Below are positions 38,719 through 50,323 of a stretch of 64,000 bases of DNA, piece after piece. The stretch comes from Mucor racemosus. Lineage: Eukaryota > Mucoromycota > Mucoromycetes > Mucorales > Mucoraceae. A program made the position numbers and the translations under genes. Within the stretch, counting starts at the first letter, position 1, and every line of letters starts with the position of its first letter. The DNA is taken from the NCBI GenBank assembly GCA_027405735.1, contig JAPEHQ010000004.1, forward strand, positions 1,116,001 through 1,180,000. Reading direction: 5' to 3'. The notes under the pieces are model-generated. The model was not told the origin of the DNA. It searched no databases and saw only the letters and a program-made list of their open reading frames with translations.

Positions 38719-40370
38719 ATGAAATTATTAACAAATTTTTTATTAATTTTTGTCATTTATTATCTATATAATAGATTTATTTCGTCTTCAAATCCAACAA
38801 ACATGTCTAATATTAAACAAAATACTGTAATCGTCGTTGGTGGTGGTTTGGCTGGTCTTACAGCCGCTATTGAGGCTCATAATCAAGGTAATATCAAGGT
38901 CATCTTGATTGACAAGGAGAAAAATATCGGTGGTAATTCCATGAAGGCTACTTCTGGCATTAATGCCATTGAACCATTAAACAAGGATTCTCGTGAAGCT
39001 TTTATACAAGATACTCTCAAATCTGGTGCTGGAATCAGTCGTGAGGATCTCGTTACAAAGTTAGTTGATGAAAGTAGACCTGCTCTTGATTGGTTGATCA
39101 AGGAAAGTCAAATAGATGGTGTACCTTCTTTGGATTTATCTGTCGTTTCTCGTTGTGGTGGTCATTCTCATGGTCGTACTCATCGCTGTCCTGCTCAAAA
39201 TGGTCGTCCTGTACCCGTAGGATGGAAATTAGTTGATACTCTCAAAAAGCGTTTTACTTCTTTTGATGATGCTGAAGCCCAAGTTATTACAAATGCCCGA
39301 GTTGTAAATTTATTGACTGAAAATAATGTTGTTGTAGGTGTAGAAATTGCAAAGAAGGACTCTGAAACAGAACAAGAATCAAAGGAGACTATTAAAGCAA
39401 GTGCTGTCATTTTGGCAAGTGGTGGTTTTGCTGGACAAACTGGTAAACAATTACCTGATGGTCAAAACACTTTACTAAGCGAATTTGCTCCTCAACTGGT
39501 TGACACTGCTACTACTAATGGTCCTTGGGCTGCTGGTGAAGGTGTTCGCCTTGGTTTAGCTGTCGGTGCCGGTATGAGAGATATGGTAATTAATGCTTCA
39601 TTTTACATCAATTCGGTAAAACTAATTTTTTTGAATGACAAATACAGGATCAAGTTCAAGTTCATCCTACTGGTTTTGTTGACCTTAGTAACCCTACTGC
39701 TCCTACAAAATTTTTGGCCCCAGAAGCTCTTCGTGCTTATGGCGGTGTCCTTTTGAATGGTGAGGGTAAACGCTTCACAGATGAGTTGACCTTGCGTGAT
39801 CAAGTTACTGCTGCTGTATATCGTCAATCTGGAACTGTTCATTCTCGTTCCAATAGTTTGATGAGCAAGAAATTGCCCGAAAAGTATGCTTCTGCTTATA
39901 TGGTGTTGACTGATGAGGCTGTTGAAGGCTTTGGTAAGAGCACATTGGGTTTCTATGCTTCCAAGGGTTTCTTCACTCAAGCTGAAGGTCTTGAAAATTT
40001 AGCCAAGGTATTGGATGTTGATACAAAGCAATTGGAGCAAGAATTTAAGGACTATGATGCTCATGTTGGACAAGAAAATCCTGATAATACTGGTAAGACT
40101 TTCTTCCCTGGTCCTATTTCTGGTCCTACTACTTATTGGGTTGGTTTAATTACACCTGTTGTACATTACACCATGGGAGGTCTTGATATGAATGCAGATG
40201 CTTCTATTTTGGCCGAGGATAACACTGTCATTCCTGGTTTATATGGTGCTGGCGAAGTTACTGGTGGTGTTCATGGTCATAATCGTTTGGCGGGTAATTC
40301 CCTTTTGGAATGTGTTGTATTTGGTAGAACTGCTGGTCGCAATGCTGCCTTTTTCGCCAAAAAGAACTAA
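38719..40370 (+). CDS. Soluble NADH-type fumarate reductase (Osm1/Frd1 family)
   Basis: Two exons, 38719-39585 and 39648-40370, give 529 residues. Residues 5-20 are a hydrophobic anchor or targeting segment (LLTNFLLIFVIYYLY). FAD-binding VIVVGGGLAGL lies at ~37-47, then ATSGINA, the conserved HSHGRTHR active-site region, LASGGFAG, HPTGFVD and C-terminal GGVHGHNRLAGNSLLECVVFGR. No heme or FMN-binding extension is present. Known: yeast Osm1 and Frd1 reduce fumarate to succinate with FADH2/FMNH2 to reoxidise flavins, supporting oxidative protein folding without oxygen. An in-frame second ATG at 38803 would skip the hydrophobic segment; yeast OSM1 likewise uses two starts to send protein to ER and mitochondria. 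It follows the amine oxidase gene on the same strand by about 535 bp. Confidence 0.93.
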
Positions 40371-40599
40371 TTTTTTTTTTACATATATCATCCTTGTTCG
40401 TTTCATTATATTGCATTTGTTAAATAATAATAATCCCCCCCCCCTCACCATTTTTTGCATTAAGTATAAACATTTTTTATAAAAACAAGATAATAATTTA
40501 TATTCGTTAATTGACATTCTATATTAAATTATGCTCGAGGCGATCTGAGGTAGCTTATAAACATTTGAAAAGTAAGTACTCGATACTGCCTGCTTTTGG

Positions 40600-41618
40600 A
40601 AAATATTTTATATCGAACAATAGACTCAAAAATATGTAAAACTCACTGCTTTTTTCTTGAAAACTGGGTCTCATTTTTCATCCCTGCTCTACTTTTTTTT
40701 TTTCACTAAATAACACCAAGAAAAAATTATATGCCAATGTACCTGAGATAATCAACTTTAATCCAAAAACAAGTATCCAGAAATATCCTATTTTTTGCCG
40801 TTGGAATTAATTTTTCAGTGCTAATGTTTCAGATTTTTTACGCGTATTTCACTGCTAATGGATTGAAAACTTTGAGGCTTCATATCTCTAGAAACAATTA
40901 AGCTATACTAATACTTTCTAATAATAAAACTTACTTGTTTTAAAGCGCTCTATAACATATTTCAGTATAAAAAAATTCTGAGCACCTTTATTTTTTTTTC
41001 ATTTTTTTGACATTTCTATAGTAGGTTTTAAAATATTGGTTAAATTGAACAACATTTTTTTTACATTCATGTCATTAAGCTCGTTAAGCTCTCTTGGACC
41101 CAATTTAGATTTTTCTAAAATATTGATTTTTCGTGGAGATATTCTCAAAAATGTGTACAAAAAGATATCTTCATTTCTAGCCTCCATTTTCCCCTTGTAT
41201 ACCCTCATCCCAAATTCTGAATCTGAAAAAAATTTGACAAAAATCTTGTTTTCTCTACGAAAAATGCAGCTAAAAGATGTTGCAATAGCTCAATCGATAG
41301 ATAATTTTTTTGCGCATCATGTTAGTTTATTATATTTTAAATATGCTTATAAAAAGCGATGTGTATCTTCAAAAAACCTTCAAAATTTCAATTGCATTTT
41401 GCGCACAATTTAATGTGAAATGTTTGTCTAATTTTTATTTAGATGGATGCAGAATCCAAAACTGTGCAAAAACTATTTAATATGCTAGGTCGACTTACTT
41501 TGCAGTTCTTGAGTCACTAAACAATTTTGTTTTTTTCATCATTTTTCGTCCATTTTTAAAATAAATTTTGGAATCCCGTTATGATAGGGTTTAAGCTGTG
41601 ATAAGAGCTATTATTTTG
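40600..41618 (+). repeat. Dispersed repeat family R, copy D, left part
   Basis: Same block order as copy A from AAACTGGGTCTCA (near 40661) to CTATTATTTTG at 41608-41618, where the sequence breaks off at the Crypton. The left end is truncated relative to copies A and B, near the 3' end of the fumarate reductase gene. The remainder resumes at 44512. Confidence 0.85.
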
Positions 41619-44522
41619 TGTCGAAGTCCTCGGAAGTCCCGGAAGTCCCCTACACGATTAGAACCCAGTATGCTAATAAGCTCACTTATTTGAGAAACAA
41701 CCGTAAATAAGTGCACTTATTTACGGATCAAGTCCCCAGGGAAAAAATAATAAATTTATGTCAATACAATCATGGCAAGATCGACTTTATTTTGTAAAAT
41801 GTTATGCTTAGACTTCAATATGATATTATGATACTTGTTGTATTTACAGTAAGCTGAATGATGTTTATTTATTGAATATATATGTATATATAAAAATAAT
41901 AATAAAATATAAAGAAATGCAAAGAAAGAATAGAAAAAGCTATTACAATGAGCCATCATTGACTCCAAAGATTTCAATTTTGTTATTCGCCAACCAATGC
42001 AACGAGTATCCTTTCTGTGATCTTCTTCGTTCTGCAATATTTACTGCAGTTTCTAAACTAATGTTCCTTTTCATGGCGTAATCCTCGATTGTCTTGATGA
42101 TAAGTTTTCTTCTATTGAAGAACTTCTTTTCCTTCTCTGCTCGTCTCCATCTTGTTCCAAACTTTTCTTCCAAATCTTGTACCGCATATCCACCGCACAA
42201 ACCATGTTTCCACTCTCTCCACAAGTCTTTGATGGACACAATTCCTCGACTCATTTGGTAATGTGGTACCTTTTCTGTAACTTCAAGAGAATTTGATGAT
42301 GATGAGGATAATGTTGGTGGTGGTGGATTGGAATTTGACATCAAGTTTTGTTGTGGTTTTGTGGTTGCTGAGATGTGAGATTGGCCATTTTGTAAATCTG
42401 GTAAGTTCACGCTGAGGTTTATACTTGCTTGACCTGTAATTAGACGGGTTATATAATCATTAGTTGTTTCTTGAGTAGTGAGATGATCATTCAATTTTGA
42501 AGAAAGGTCATTATGCATTATGCGTATCTTTTCCTCTAAAATTGGAACACAACGTTGGAGCAAAATGTTTGCAGGGTCATTGTTATCTTTCATGATCACT
42601 GTCATGCGTCTTTGAAGAAGATTTATTAGTTTATACTATATAAAACACAAACAAGTGCTTACTCTTTATATTCTAAAAACATAGGATTAGAAAACAATTC
42701 ATTTTGCCATAATGGATGATTGGGGAATTTCTCCATCATCACAATTGAATCTTGAATAATAATTTTTCTCAACATAAAAAACAGTTGAAAGCAAGCTTTT
42801 GCAGCCACGGTAACTTCCATAGGGTCACCATTATTCTTACCAACATTCTTAGCTAGTAATCGATCGTTCCATTCATCCAGTAGAGGAAAAATCAACTTGG
42901 TCAAATCTTCAGGAGGATCCAGTGAGGCCCTGGGAATGTAAAATTGTCCTTGCTGAATAGTAAAACCCGCCATTGCTCGCATTGCTTCCCTGGGCAAACC
43001 AGTAAGGTAAGCACCATTCATTGTTGTGTTATTCCAACGACCGAGACGACGAATTTGGTCTTCGTGAACACCAGCAAGATCAGCCATCCTCGCAGAAGAG
43101 CCACGGTTTATATGTGTTTTTGTTTTAGAGAAAATTTTTGCTCCATCTAATCCTCTTATAACGGCATCACGATGGCTGTTGTAGCTCCAGATTTTCTTTA
43201 AATCCTGGTTATCAGATTTAAAAAGCTTTATAAAATACCAATTATGAGAAGTAGTGAAGTCGGGAAACGGCTCATTCTCAACATGAAAACGCCAAAACAA
43301 ATATAGGCCAAGAGACATTATAGGGCAAATTTCAACGCGAGTGTTACGGATGCAGCCACCAAGTTCCAAGCGGTTATTTTTGTTTGTTTTTCCCTGTCGC
43401 AACACCATCACCAGAGCAGGACATTCTATGTCAGGCCTGATACTCTCATTATCTAAATTAACTGTTTGAAAATCTGTCAATTCAGCATGCCTGATAGATT
43501 GTCCTCGTAGTAGAAAATAATGGGAGAAAAGAAATGCGGCAGCATCTCTCAAGTTTTCTCCATGATTTCTTTGGCTATTCAAATAGAACTGTATGACATT
43601 TGCTACTTGATCTAATGAAGTATAACCATCGGCAAGTGTTCCTTCTCCACGATCTTCGCAATTAGATCTTTTGGTCTGGAATTCTCGTTCTTTAGCACTT
43701 TTCAATACGCTTGCAATTACTTTTCTTGGATTTTTATTACAATTTATTTTCTTTATAACTTGTGTCTTGTATAGATCTGTAATTGCTGCTATGTATTGTT
43801 CGACAGTTGAAAATTTGATTCTTTGAGCTGCTTTTGTTTTCGTTTTTCTGCGAGAGAAACGATTTAAAACCTGGGATAATAAGGGCGTACAAGACAGTTA
43901 GTATCAAAAGCTAAATTCATTAGCAATATTCTTTGCTTTCACCTCCTTGTGTAGAAAATAATTTAATTTTTCCCCAGAAACAATTCCTCTTTGCAATTTA
44001 TCTTCATGTACAAAGGTTTTCTCTGCCCATGTAAGAAACTCTTTAGCTTTCGCTGAATATGCTTTTTTAGTGTTTATGGGCCTATTATCTTGAGCTTGTT
44101 CAGCAGTAATTTCAAGACTCCTTGCCATGTCATATATTACATTGGAACCATCATTTTGGTTGTTGTCAACCATATCAGTATTGACCGTATCAATATCATT
44201 AGTGACAATCATATTGATCATATCAATATCATTATCAATCAAGGTAGAAGATGAAGCGGACATTCTACTATCAATAGATGCAGTTGCAGTTTTCTTAGTC
44301 ATTGTATAAGTGGATTATTCTTTTTCAAATGGTTTGTTTATTATTTATTTGTTAAAATTAAGAATATTCTCTTCGATGACAGCTCTCAGTAATATTTATT
44401 TGTGAAACATTTCATGCAGAAAGCTGATCATAAGACATTTATTGATTTGAAGTCCCTCATTAGGGTGGGACTTGAGTCCGGGACTCAGTATGCGAACTTG
44501 AAGATAAGTCCCTATTATTTTG
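41619..44522 (-). mobile_element. Crypton (tyrosine-recombinase DNA transposon)
   Basis: A 2,904-bp insertion in R copy D. The target CTATTATTTTG occurs once at this site in copies A, B and E, but twice here (41608-41618 and 44512-44522). The insert encodes one tyrosine recombinase on the minus strand. Subterminal direct repeats occur: CAGTATGC at 41666-41673 and 44486-44493, plus several GAAGTCCC/AAGTCCC copies at both ends (e.g. 41624-41650 and 44448-44456). There are no long inverted repeats and no LTRs. Known: Cryptons integrate by recombination of a circular form at a short shared sequence, leaving short direct repeats. The open, intact gene suggests recent activity. Confidence 0.88.
41943..44302 (-). 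CDS. Crypton tyrosine recombinase with GCR1_C DNA-binding domain
   Basis: Three minus-strand exons, 44302-43943, 43870-42663 and 42609-41943, give 744 residues. The first intron (GTGAAAG...CCCAG) contains a perfect TACTAAC branch point. Catalytic residues fit a tyrosine recombinase: Arg in GQSIRHAEL (~247), a possible hairpin Lys near 281, His373 and Arg376 in THINR, Trp399 in LGRWNN, and candidate nucleophile Tyr408 in GAYLTGLP. Residues ~642-704 match the GCR1_C DNA-binding domain (DLWREWKHG, then RWRRAEKEKKFFNRRK). The N-terminus (Thr/Asp-rich, then an SAM-like core-binding region ~85-120) precedes the catalytic part. Known: fungal Cryptons combine a DUF3504-like recombinase with a GCR1_C domain. 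It likely excises and inserts the element in the nucleus. Confidence 0.87.
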
Positions 44523-45400
44523 ATTATCTCGACGAAAAATCAATATTTTTGGCTGAAACAAAAACGATAGAGTAGTTTTTAGCTAGGTATTGTAGTTTGT
44601 GAATAAAAAACTGTTACCAGACTTTCGGATTTATATTTTACAATCAATTTTAGATCAATGTTAGGTCAATACACTTAGGAATGGGCTTCGATTCGAGTTT
44701 GAATCGAGTTTTAACGGAAACGGCCATTCGATTCGAGTTGGAAAACGGCCCGTTCTTTTGTAACCCAGATAAAAAACGGGGTGGGAGCAAGTATTGATTT
44801 GCCTTAAGGAGGCTGTTAATAGCAACCTTGTCAAGTTAATATGGGATTATGAATTGATAATAGCATATTTGACAGTTTCATAACTTGAAGTATTTTTTCA
44901 ATCCTGTTTTCGAGCTTAGCTAACAAAAAAAGAAAAGAAGAAACTCGAATACCCTCATTCGAGTTTGCATAAAAAACGGCCCGTTAAAGCAGTCAAACTC
45001 GGTTAACCGTAATACGATGCGTTGTTTGTGAAATCCTAAATACACTTATACTGTATTCTTGTATTAATTTTCATTTTTAAACAGATATCAATGGCTCCTC
45101 CTGGAGGAAAGGTGCGCTCGGTCTTGAATATTTTTTGACGTAATTCGACTCAATATTGGGCGAGAGCATTTTAAAACCATCTGAAGAGCTTACTTTACAA
45201 CCGCAAAAAACCAACAATAAAGATCATATCTCAATGAATTTCAAAACTAATAACTTCCATCTTTATATTATAGTAGGCATATATCTGTTACACGATGATC
45301 TCAAAGGGCAACTTTTACAATCTACTGTGTGTCGAGAAAATGATCACCAAAGTGCACCTACACCTAACTGCACACTTTCATTGAAAAAACAATCTTTATA
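44512..45400 (+). repeat. Dispersed repeat family R, copy D, right part
   Basis: Resumes copy D with CTATTATTTTGATTATC and GACGAAAAATCAATATTTTT, matches copy E to about 44675, is interrupted by a hAT-type MITE, and then matches the extended tail of copy B (16700-17000) up to about 45360. Short spurious frames occur (45156-45401), overlapping repeat sequence only. Confidence 0.8.
44676..45038. mobile_element. hAT-type MITE
   Basis: A 363-bp insertion with a perfect 8-bp target duplication AATACACT (44668-44675 and 45039-45046) and inverted ends TAGGA...TCCTA. The interior repeats CGATTCGAG/CTCGAATC and AACGGCCCG motifs near both ends, as in hAT subterminal regions. An 8-bp duplication and a TAGGA/TAGGG-like end are hallmarks of the hAT superfamily. 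There is no coding capacity. Confidence 0.8.
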
Positions 45401-46286
45401 GATACTGATCCAAGTAAGCGTCTCCTCTGCATGGATATAGGTGTGAATAGGTACTATAGGTATTTGAGATAGCAGCATTCATGCGTTGTCATTAAGTTTT
45501 CAGTAAGTTGTTTCAGATGACTTTTGAAAACTTTTATAAAATCAAATAATGGTTTAAAATTGAATTTTGAAGTTGCATTTAATAAGCAATAAATGCATTA
45601 ATTTGTTGCCTAAATTGTAGAAATAGAATGCCTACATTTTTTCTGTAGAAAAGCTCTGTATCACGCTTTACAGCACGGAAAATATTAATTTTACCACAGA
45701 ACCTGATACATAACTTAATGAAATGACTCTCTATATGCTGAACAAGCTTTTGGTGGATGATGATGTATCATTTCTTCGTTAAGATGGGCTAAAATCGAGT
45801 GAGAATGGCTAAACATTTGGCATAAATAATAGCGATACACTATGTGCCTTAAGAATAGTTTAAAGACGTATTTTTGGTCGATTTAGACAATCTGTCATTT
45901 TGAGATTTTAGCATTTCTAGATATTGAAAATTGAGAATTCCAGAAGCTTTGAAAAGATTGAAAAGTTTACAAAATTTACGTCTTGAATTACATTTTTGAT
46001 TTCTTGTATTAGTGTCTATTTATATATATATATATATATATACAATATAATGAAATCGTTATATGTCTATGTTATACATTTGTCGACATTTTTGAAGATC
46101 TTCTCTCCATTTTTGAGACTATATTAAAACCCAATAAAATGTTGCTTAAAGAATATACAGGTTTACAATCAAATTTGATTGTGTTTGATACAAGATGAGT
46201 CCAAGTATATTCGGGTTTTCTTTGTTTGTGAGATGTTCTTGTATACGATAAAGAGCCCGAGAAAAACCAAAAATCTTATATAAAGA
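45401..46286. other. Intergenic region with TA microsatellite
   Basis: AT-rich; a (TA)n tract at 46021-46042. It includes the presumed promoter of the low-complexity membrane protein, with TATATAAAG shortly before its ATG (about 46278-46286). No other gene was recognised. Confidence 0.5.
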
Positions 46287-49200
46287 ATGAAATTGATGAA
46301 GCGAATTATCAATTCAATATTTTCTTTTATTTCATTCGACAACATGATAACGTCTTTACACATCTCACTCTGTATGATGGTCTTTACTACCTTGGATTTT
46401 TTATTCGAACCTAAAAATCCTGGTATCAGGGAATTGCTTTTTATGAAGGAGCTTTGTAATATCAATTGTATGCATGTCTTATTTATGGTACTAATCTGCA
46501 TATACATTCATAAATATATTTTTTAGTTGATCAAAATTGCTATGCCAATGACATGACGGAAGGGATCACCTCTAAATTCATGTTTCATATGGTTTTAACT
46601 AAAAATTTCTTTAAATCTATTTACTATCAATTCAACAATATAAATGGTATGTTTATTATCTAAAAATAAGTACTACAATCGATATTAATTTACATATATT
46701 TTAAAGTTAGTAATTGCCAAACTAGTGATATTGATTTCTCTGTTCCAGGAAAGCTAAGTGAAAAATTGATTTCTGCAATGTCTTATCCGTATGATAGCAC
46801 TTCGCCAACAAAATACTTGACAAAAAGCCCCTTGGTTACAGACCTGTTGGTTGAATATGAGTTGGTGTCAGGTCGATTTTCTAACACTGAAAGGATTGCA
46901 AGCATGAATTATTTCTGGCTTTATATAATCTTGGTCTTTCTTGTTTTGTATCCATGTCTTTGTAAAATTGCTTGGTCGGCCCATCACTCTATTAAGGTAT
47001 ATCTATTCAAGGATATTAGTATTAGTAAGTCTACACTAGACAACGCTGTAGATCTTCAAGATGGCGCTCCAGCAACCAGATTTCAAACCCCAACTTTACA
47101 ATATGATAACCTCATAAACAATGAAGCATTAGTCTCAAGTCCAAAAAGTTCTTCTTCATCTAGTACTAAACTTCCTTATTTTGATCTCACAAACACCGCT
47201 GGACACAATTTGACAGCATATGAGATACTTCAAGTTCATTATGGTCCTACTGGAGCCCCTCCTGATTATCCTCTCTCTGATATACAAAGCTCTCAAAGCG
47301 GTGGTGTTTTCTCCTCTCCTAATGACACTTTTGAAGACCCCTCCGAAAACGTACAAAGTAATATTAATGATTTTGATAGTACATTAGATTTGGGTGGCCC
47401 TTCTGCTTCTTTTACGGATAGTTCAGAGCCATCTAATCAGAATTCTGATTCTGATAAGGATGCTGGTAGTTTGAAACCATCTAATCAAAGAAATTATACC
47501 AAAAATGCTGCTAACAGTTCTGAACCATCTTATCAAAACGATGCTATTGAGAAGGCTGCTGGTAGTTCTAAATCATCTAATCAAAACAGTGATGACAATA
47601 CGGCTGCTGGTAATTCTGGACCGTCTAATCAAAACAGTAACGACAAGAAAGCTGCTGATAGTTCTGAACCTTTTAACCAAAACAATGCTACCAATAACTC
47701 TACTAGTAATGGTTTGAACTCTTCTATTTTTTCAGATCTGTCAGAATTTTCTTTCATTCTACCCAGCATTTCACTTTCTTCAAAATTTCCAGAATTTGAA
47801 GACAATCAATCTAGTAACAGTGACACAGATGCCTCTTCCAGTCGGCCTTCTCGCCCTTTACCTGGTGCTTCACATAGATCCCATAGCAAGAATACCAATT
47901 CTGAATCTACCTCTTCCAGTAATGGTAGCTCCAACACTAGTAGCTCCAGCGGCATTCAATTTCCAAAAGTTGGTCCTAGATTTGCTAATGCAATGCCAAC
48001 TAACATCCATGAAGGACTTAACCAATTTTCTTCTATGCAGTTAGACATTAATGAGTTTGCTGATCGAGTGAAAGAAAAATTCGAGAGAGAAAGGTCCAAA
48101 GAAGCGCAAAGGAGCGCTCTCTCTTCAGGCCAAGCATCTAGCTCTTTTCCTAGTACTTCGCATGATTCTTCTAGCAAGCGTGCTGATTCTAAAGTCAAGT
48201 TTTCCAATGCTGGTGGCGCTCCTGTTTCAAAAGTTACATCTAAGTATGTCACGTTTACATCAGTTAACTTTCGTGAAAAGCTCAATCGTTCTGCTGCTCA
48301 GAAAAATGCCACCAAAATTTCTGCTGATCAAAGAAGGGATCCTTCTACTGTTCAAACTTCTGATTTTCCTGATAGCTCACACTCATCTCCTTACAAGACT
48401 TCTGAAGACAATTATTCAAATACCAGCAGCTCCGGCAAATTTGCATTAACACCCAAGGTATCTCCTGCGCTTCCCCATGCTAATCCAGTTAACTCTCATG
48501 AAGAACTTTCTTGCTTTTCGACAATGAAGGGGGCCATCAACGATTTTGCTGACCAAACAAAAGCAGATGGTAAGAAGCCTATGCAAAAGCAAGTACTATC
48601 TAGCGTCCAAAAACGAAAACCAACTATTCAAGATGATCCTCAACCTTCTAGATCCAAGACTCAAACTCTTGACTCTTCGGACACGTTACCATTTGCTGGT
48701 CTGGTGCCCTCTAAATTCAAGACACAACATCAAAACTTTCCTAGTACATCTCAAACTACTGAACCAACATCTTTTTTATTTGAAAAACAAACCAAGGCTA
48801 CTTCTGGCTCTGTAAAATCTTCCGATTCATTATCGTCTTCATCCACAACTCGACCTGTTTATACTTCAGGTACATTACGTTCTTCTCAGTTATTATCATA
48901 TTCTTCATCCAACAATTCAAGACCCCGCTACACTCCTGGCTCATTAAGATCATCTGGTTCATCTTCCTCTTCATCCAAATCAAAGATACCTTACTCTTCA
49001 GGTACATTACGACCTGCTCTCACAGAAACATTGCCTAGTAATGCAGCTACAGTCGATGCTTTCAAAGGCATTAGAGGTCCATTTAATGTTCGAACGCTTG
49101 CAGATGGCATTGCTGAACGTGCTCGTGCTCGTGCTCAAACTATTGTTGTTAATCGTACCGATGATGAAGTTACTGCCTTTGTTGATCCTTCTGCTTCTAA

Positions 49201-50323
49201 TACTACCGGTAATTCAACTATTCCGCTTGATGCCGCTCAATCTTTTTCAAATGCTCTTAAACCTATTGAATCTGACCACTCTAACATATCACCAAAAGAT
49301 CAATCCTTTACTGCTGCTATGGATGCTGCTAGTTCTTTAGATAATGACAATTCTAGTGCTCAAGCCTCTGATAAGACATCCAATAGTAATAATGGATTTG
49401 AATCGGTTGATCTTCTTGTTACAACCACTGAACCTGTGAATTCTGTCAATCTGGATAGTATTTTACTAGATGATCAATTATTTGTTCCTACTGCCACTGC
49501 TTATGCTAATAATAATAGGTTTAAGCAAGTTGACTTTGCTACAACTATTCCTGACTTTGCCGTTAATACTGATGCTGTAACTACTTCTAGCTTAGCTCCC
49601 AGAGATACTACTGATGATAGTTTTGAGCAAGTTGAATCCGCTACTGCTAATATGGCTATTGTAAACGATTCTACTTCTACTTCTATTGCTACCCATGATG
49701 AAGATCTGATTATTTTTTCACCTGATAACCATGATCACGCATATACCAACATCAATTATAACATTGGACCATCTAATATTACTGCTACTACTACTGCTTC
49801 GACTGCTGCTGATTTTCAACCAGGAACTTCTACAAATAACGATATTGAGGATGATGTGCTCAAAGAAGAAGCCAAGAAAGAAGCTCGGTATGAATCCAAG
49901 ATGGCTGCTGTATTTCCTTTTACAACTACTAAAGAGCATTATGAAGTAGTTTCTCATGGCCAATATATTCCACCTCCTGATTCTGGCACGCCTGTTTATG
50001 CTGCTATTAATATTGCAACCACTCAAAGCCCGTCTAGTGATGCTAGCAATTCAAGCTCTGACAAAACTGGGTCTCCTCTCCTTTTTGTTGATACTGATAA
50101 ACCACCTCCTCCATCTGAAAGCGATAATAACGAAGAAAGGCCAATTAGTGATTTGTTAGTTTGTCAACCTGCTGGGTTGAGAGAGTACCACTTACCCAAA
50201 GGATTGGTAAGTTTATACTAATTTCAAGGTTTCATTAATTGACATTTTTTTTTATTATACTGCTAGTTAAAATCTCTAAAGAAGCAACAAAGGATAAGGA
50301 ATAAGATGAAAGGGAGAAACTGA
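46287..50323 (+). CDS. Large single-pass membrane protein with Ser/Asn-rich low-complexity tail
   Basis: Exons 46287-46455, 46527-46646, 46707-50206 and 50267-50323 give 1,281 residues in one frame. An N-terminal region of about 165 residues (with a hydrophobic start near residues 25-40 and several Cys) precedes a clear transmembrane helix at ~166-184 (YFWLYIILVFLVLYPC). The remaining ~1,090 residues are Ser/Thr/Asn/Pro-rich. Residues ~338-420 are about five degenerate copies of a ~21-residue unit ending SEPSNQN or similar. A longer block (ANAMPTNIHEGLNQFSSM against HANPVNSHEELSCFSTM) is duplicated about 175 residues apart. The tail ends very basic (KKQQRIRNKMKGRN). I recognise no family. The topology suggests a small lumenal or outer domain and a long disordered cytosolic part. 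The first exon is the least certain. Confidence 0.65.

Noticed and set aside
36050..40370. Amine oxidase and fumarate reductase as a biosynthetic cluster
   Set aside because: Both bind FAD and share a strand, but no scaffold enzyme, transporter or regulator lies next to them; neighbours are repeats and housekeeping genes.
45156..45401. 81-codon plus-strand frame
   Set aside because: Falls wholly in the extended tail of the R repeat, shared with copy B where the frame is not kept.
49718..50026. Minus-strand 102-codon frame
   Set aside because: Antisense to the low-complexity membrane protein; serine-rich because of the complementary repeated codons.
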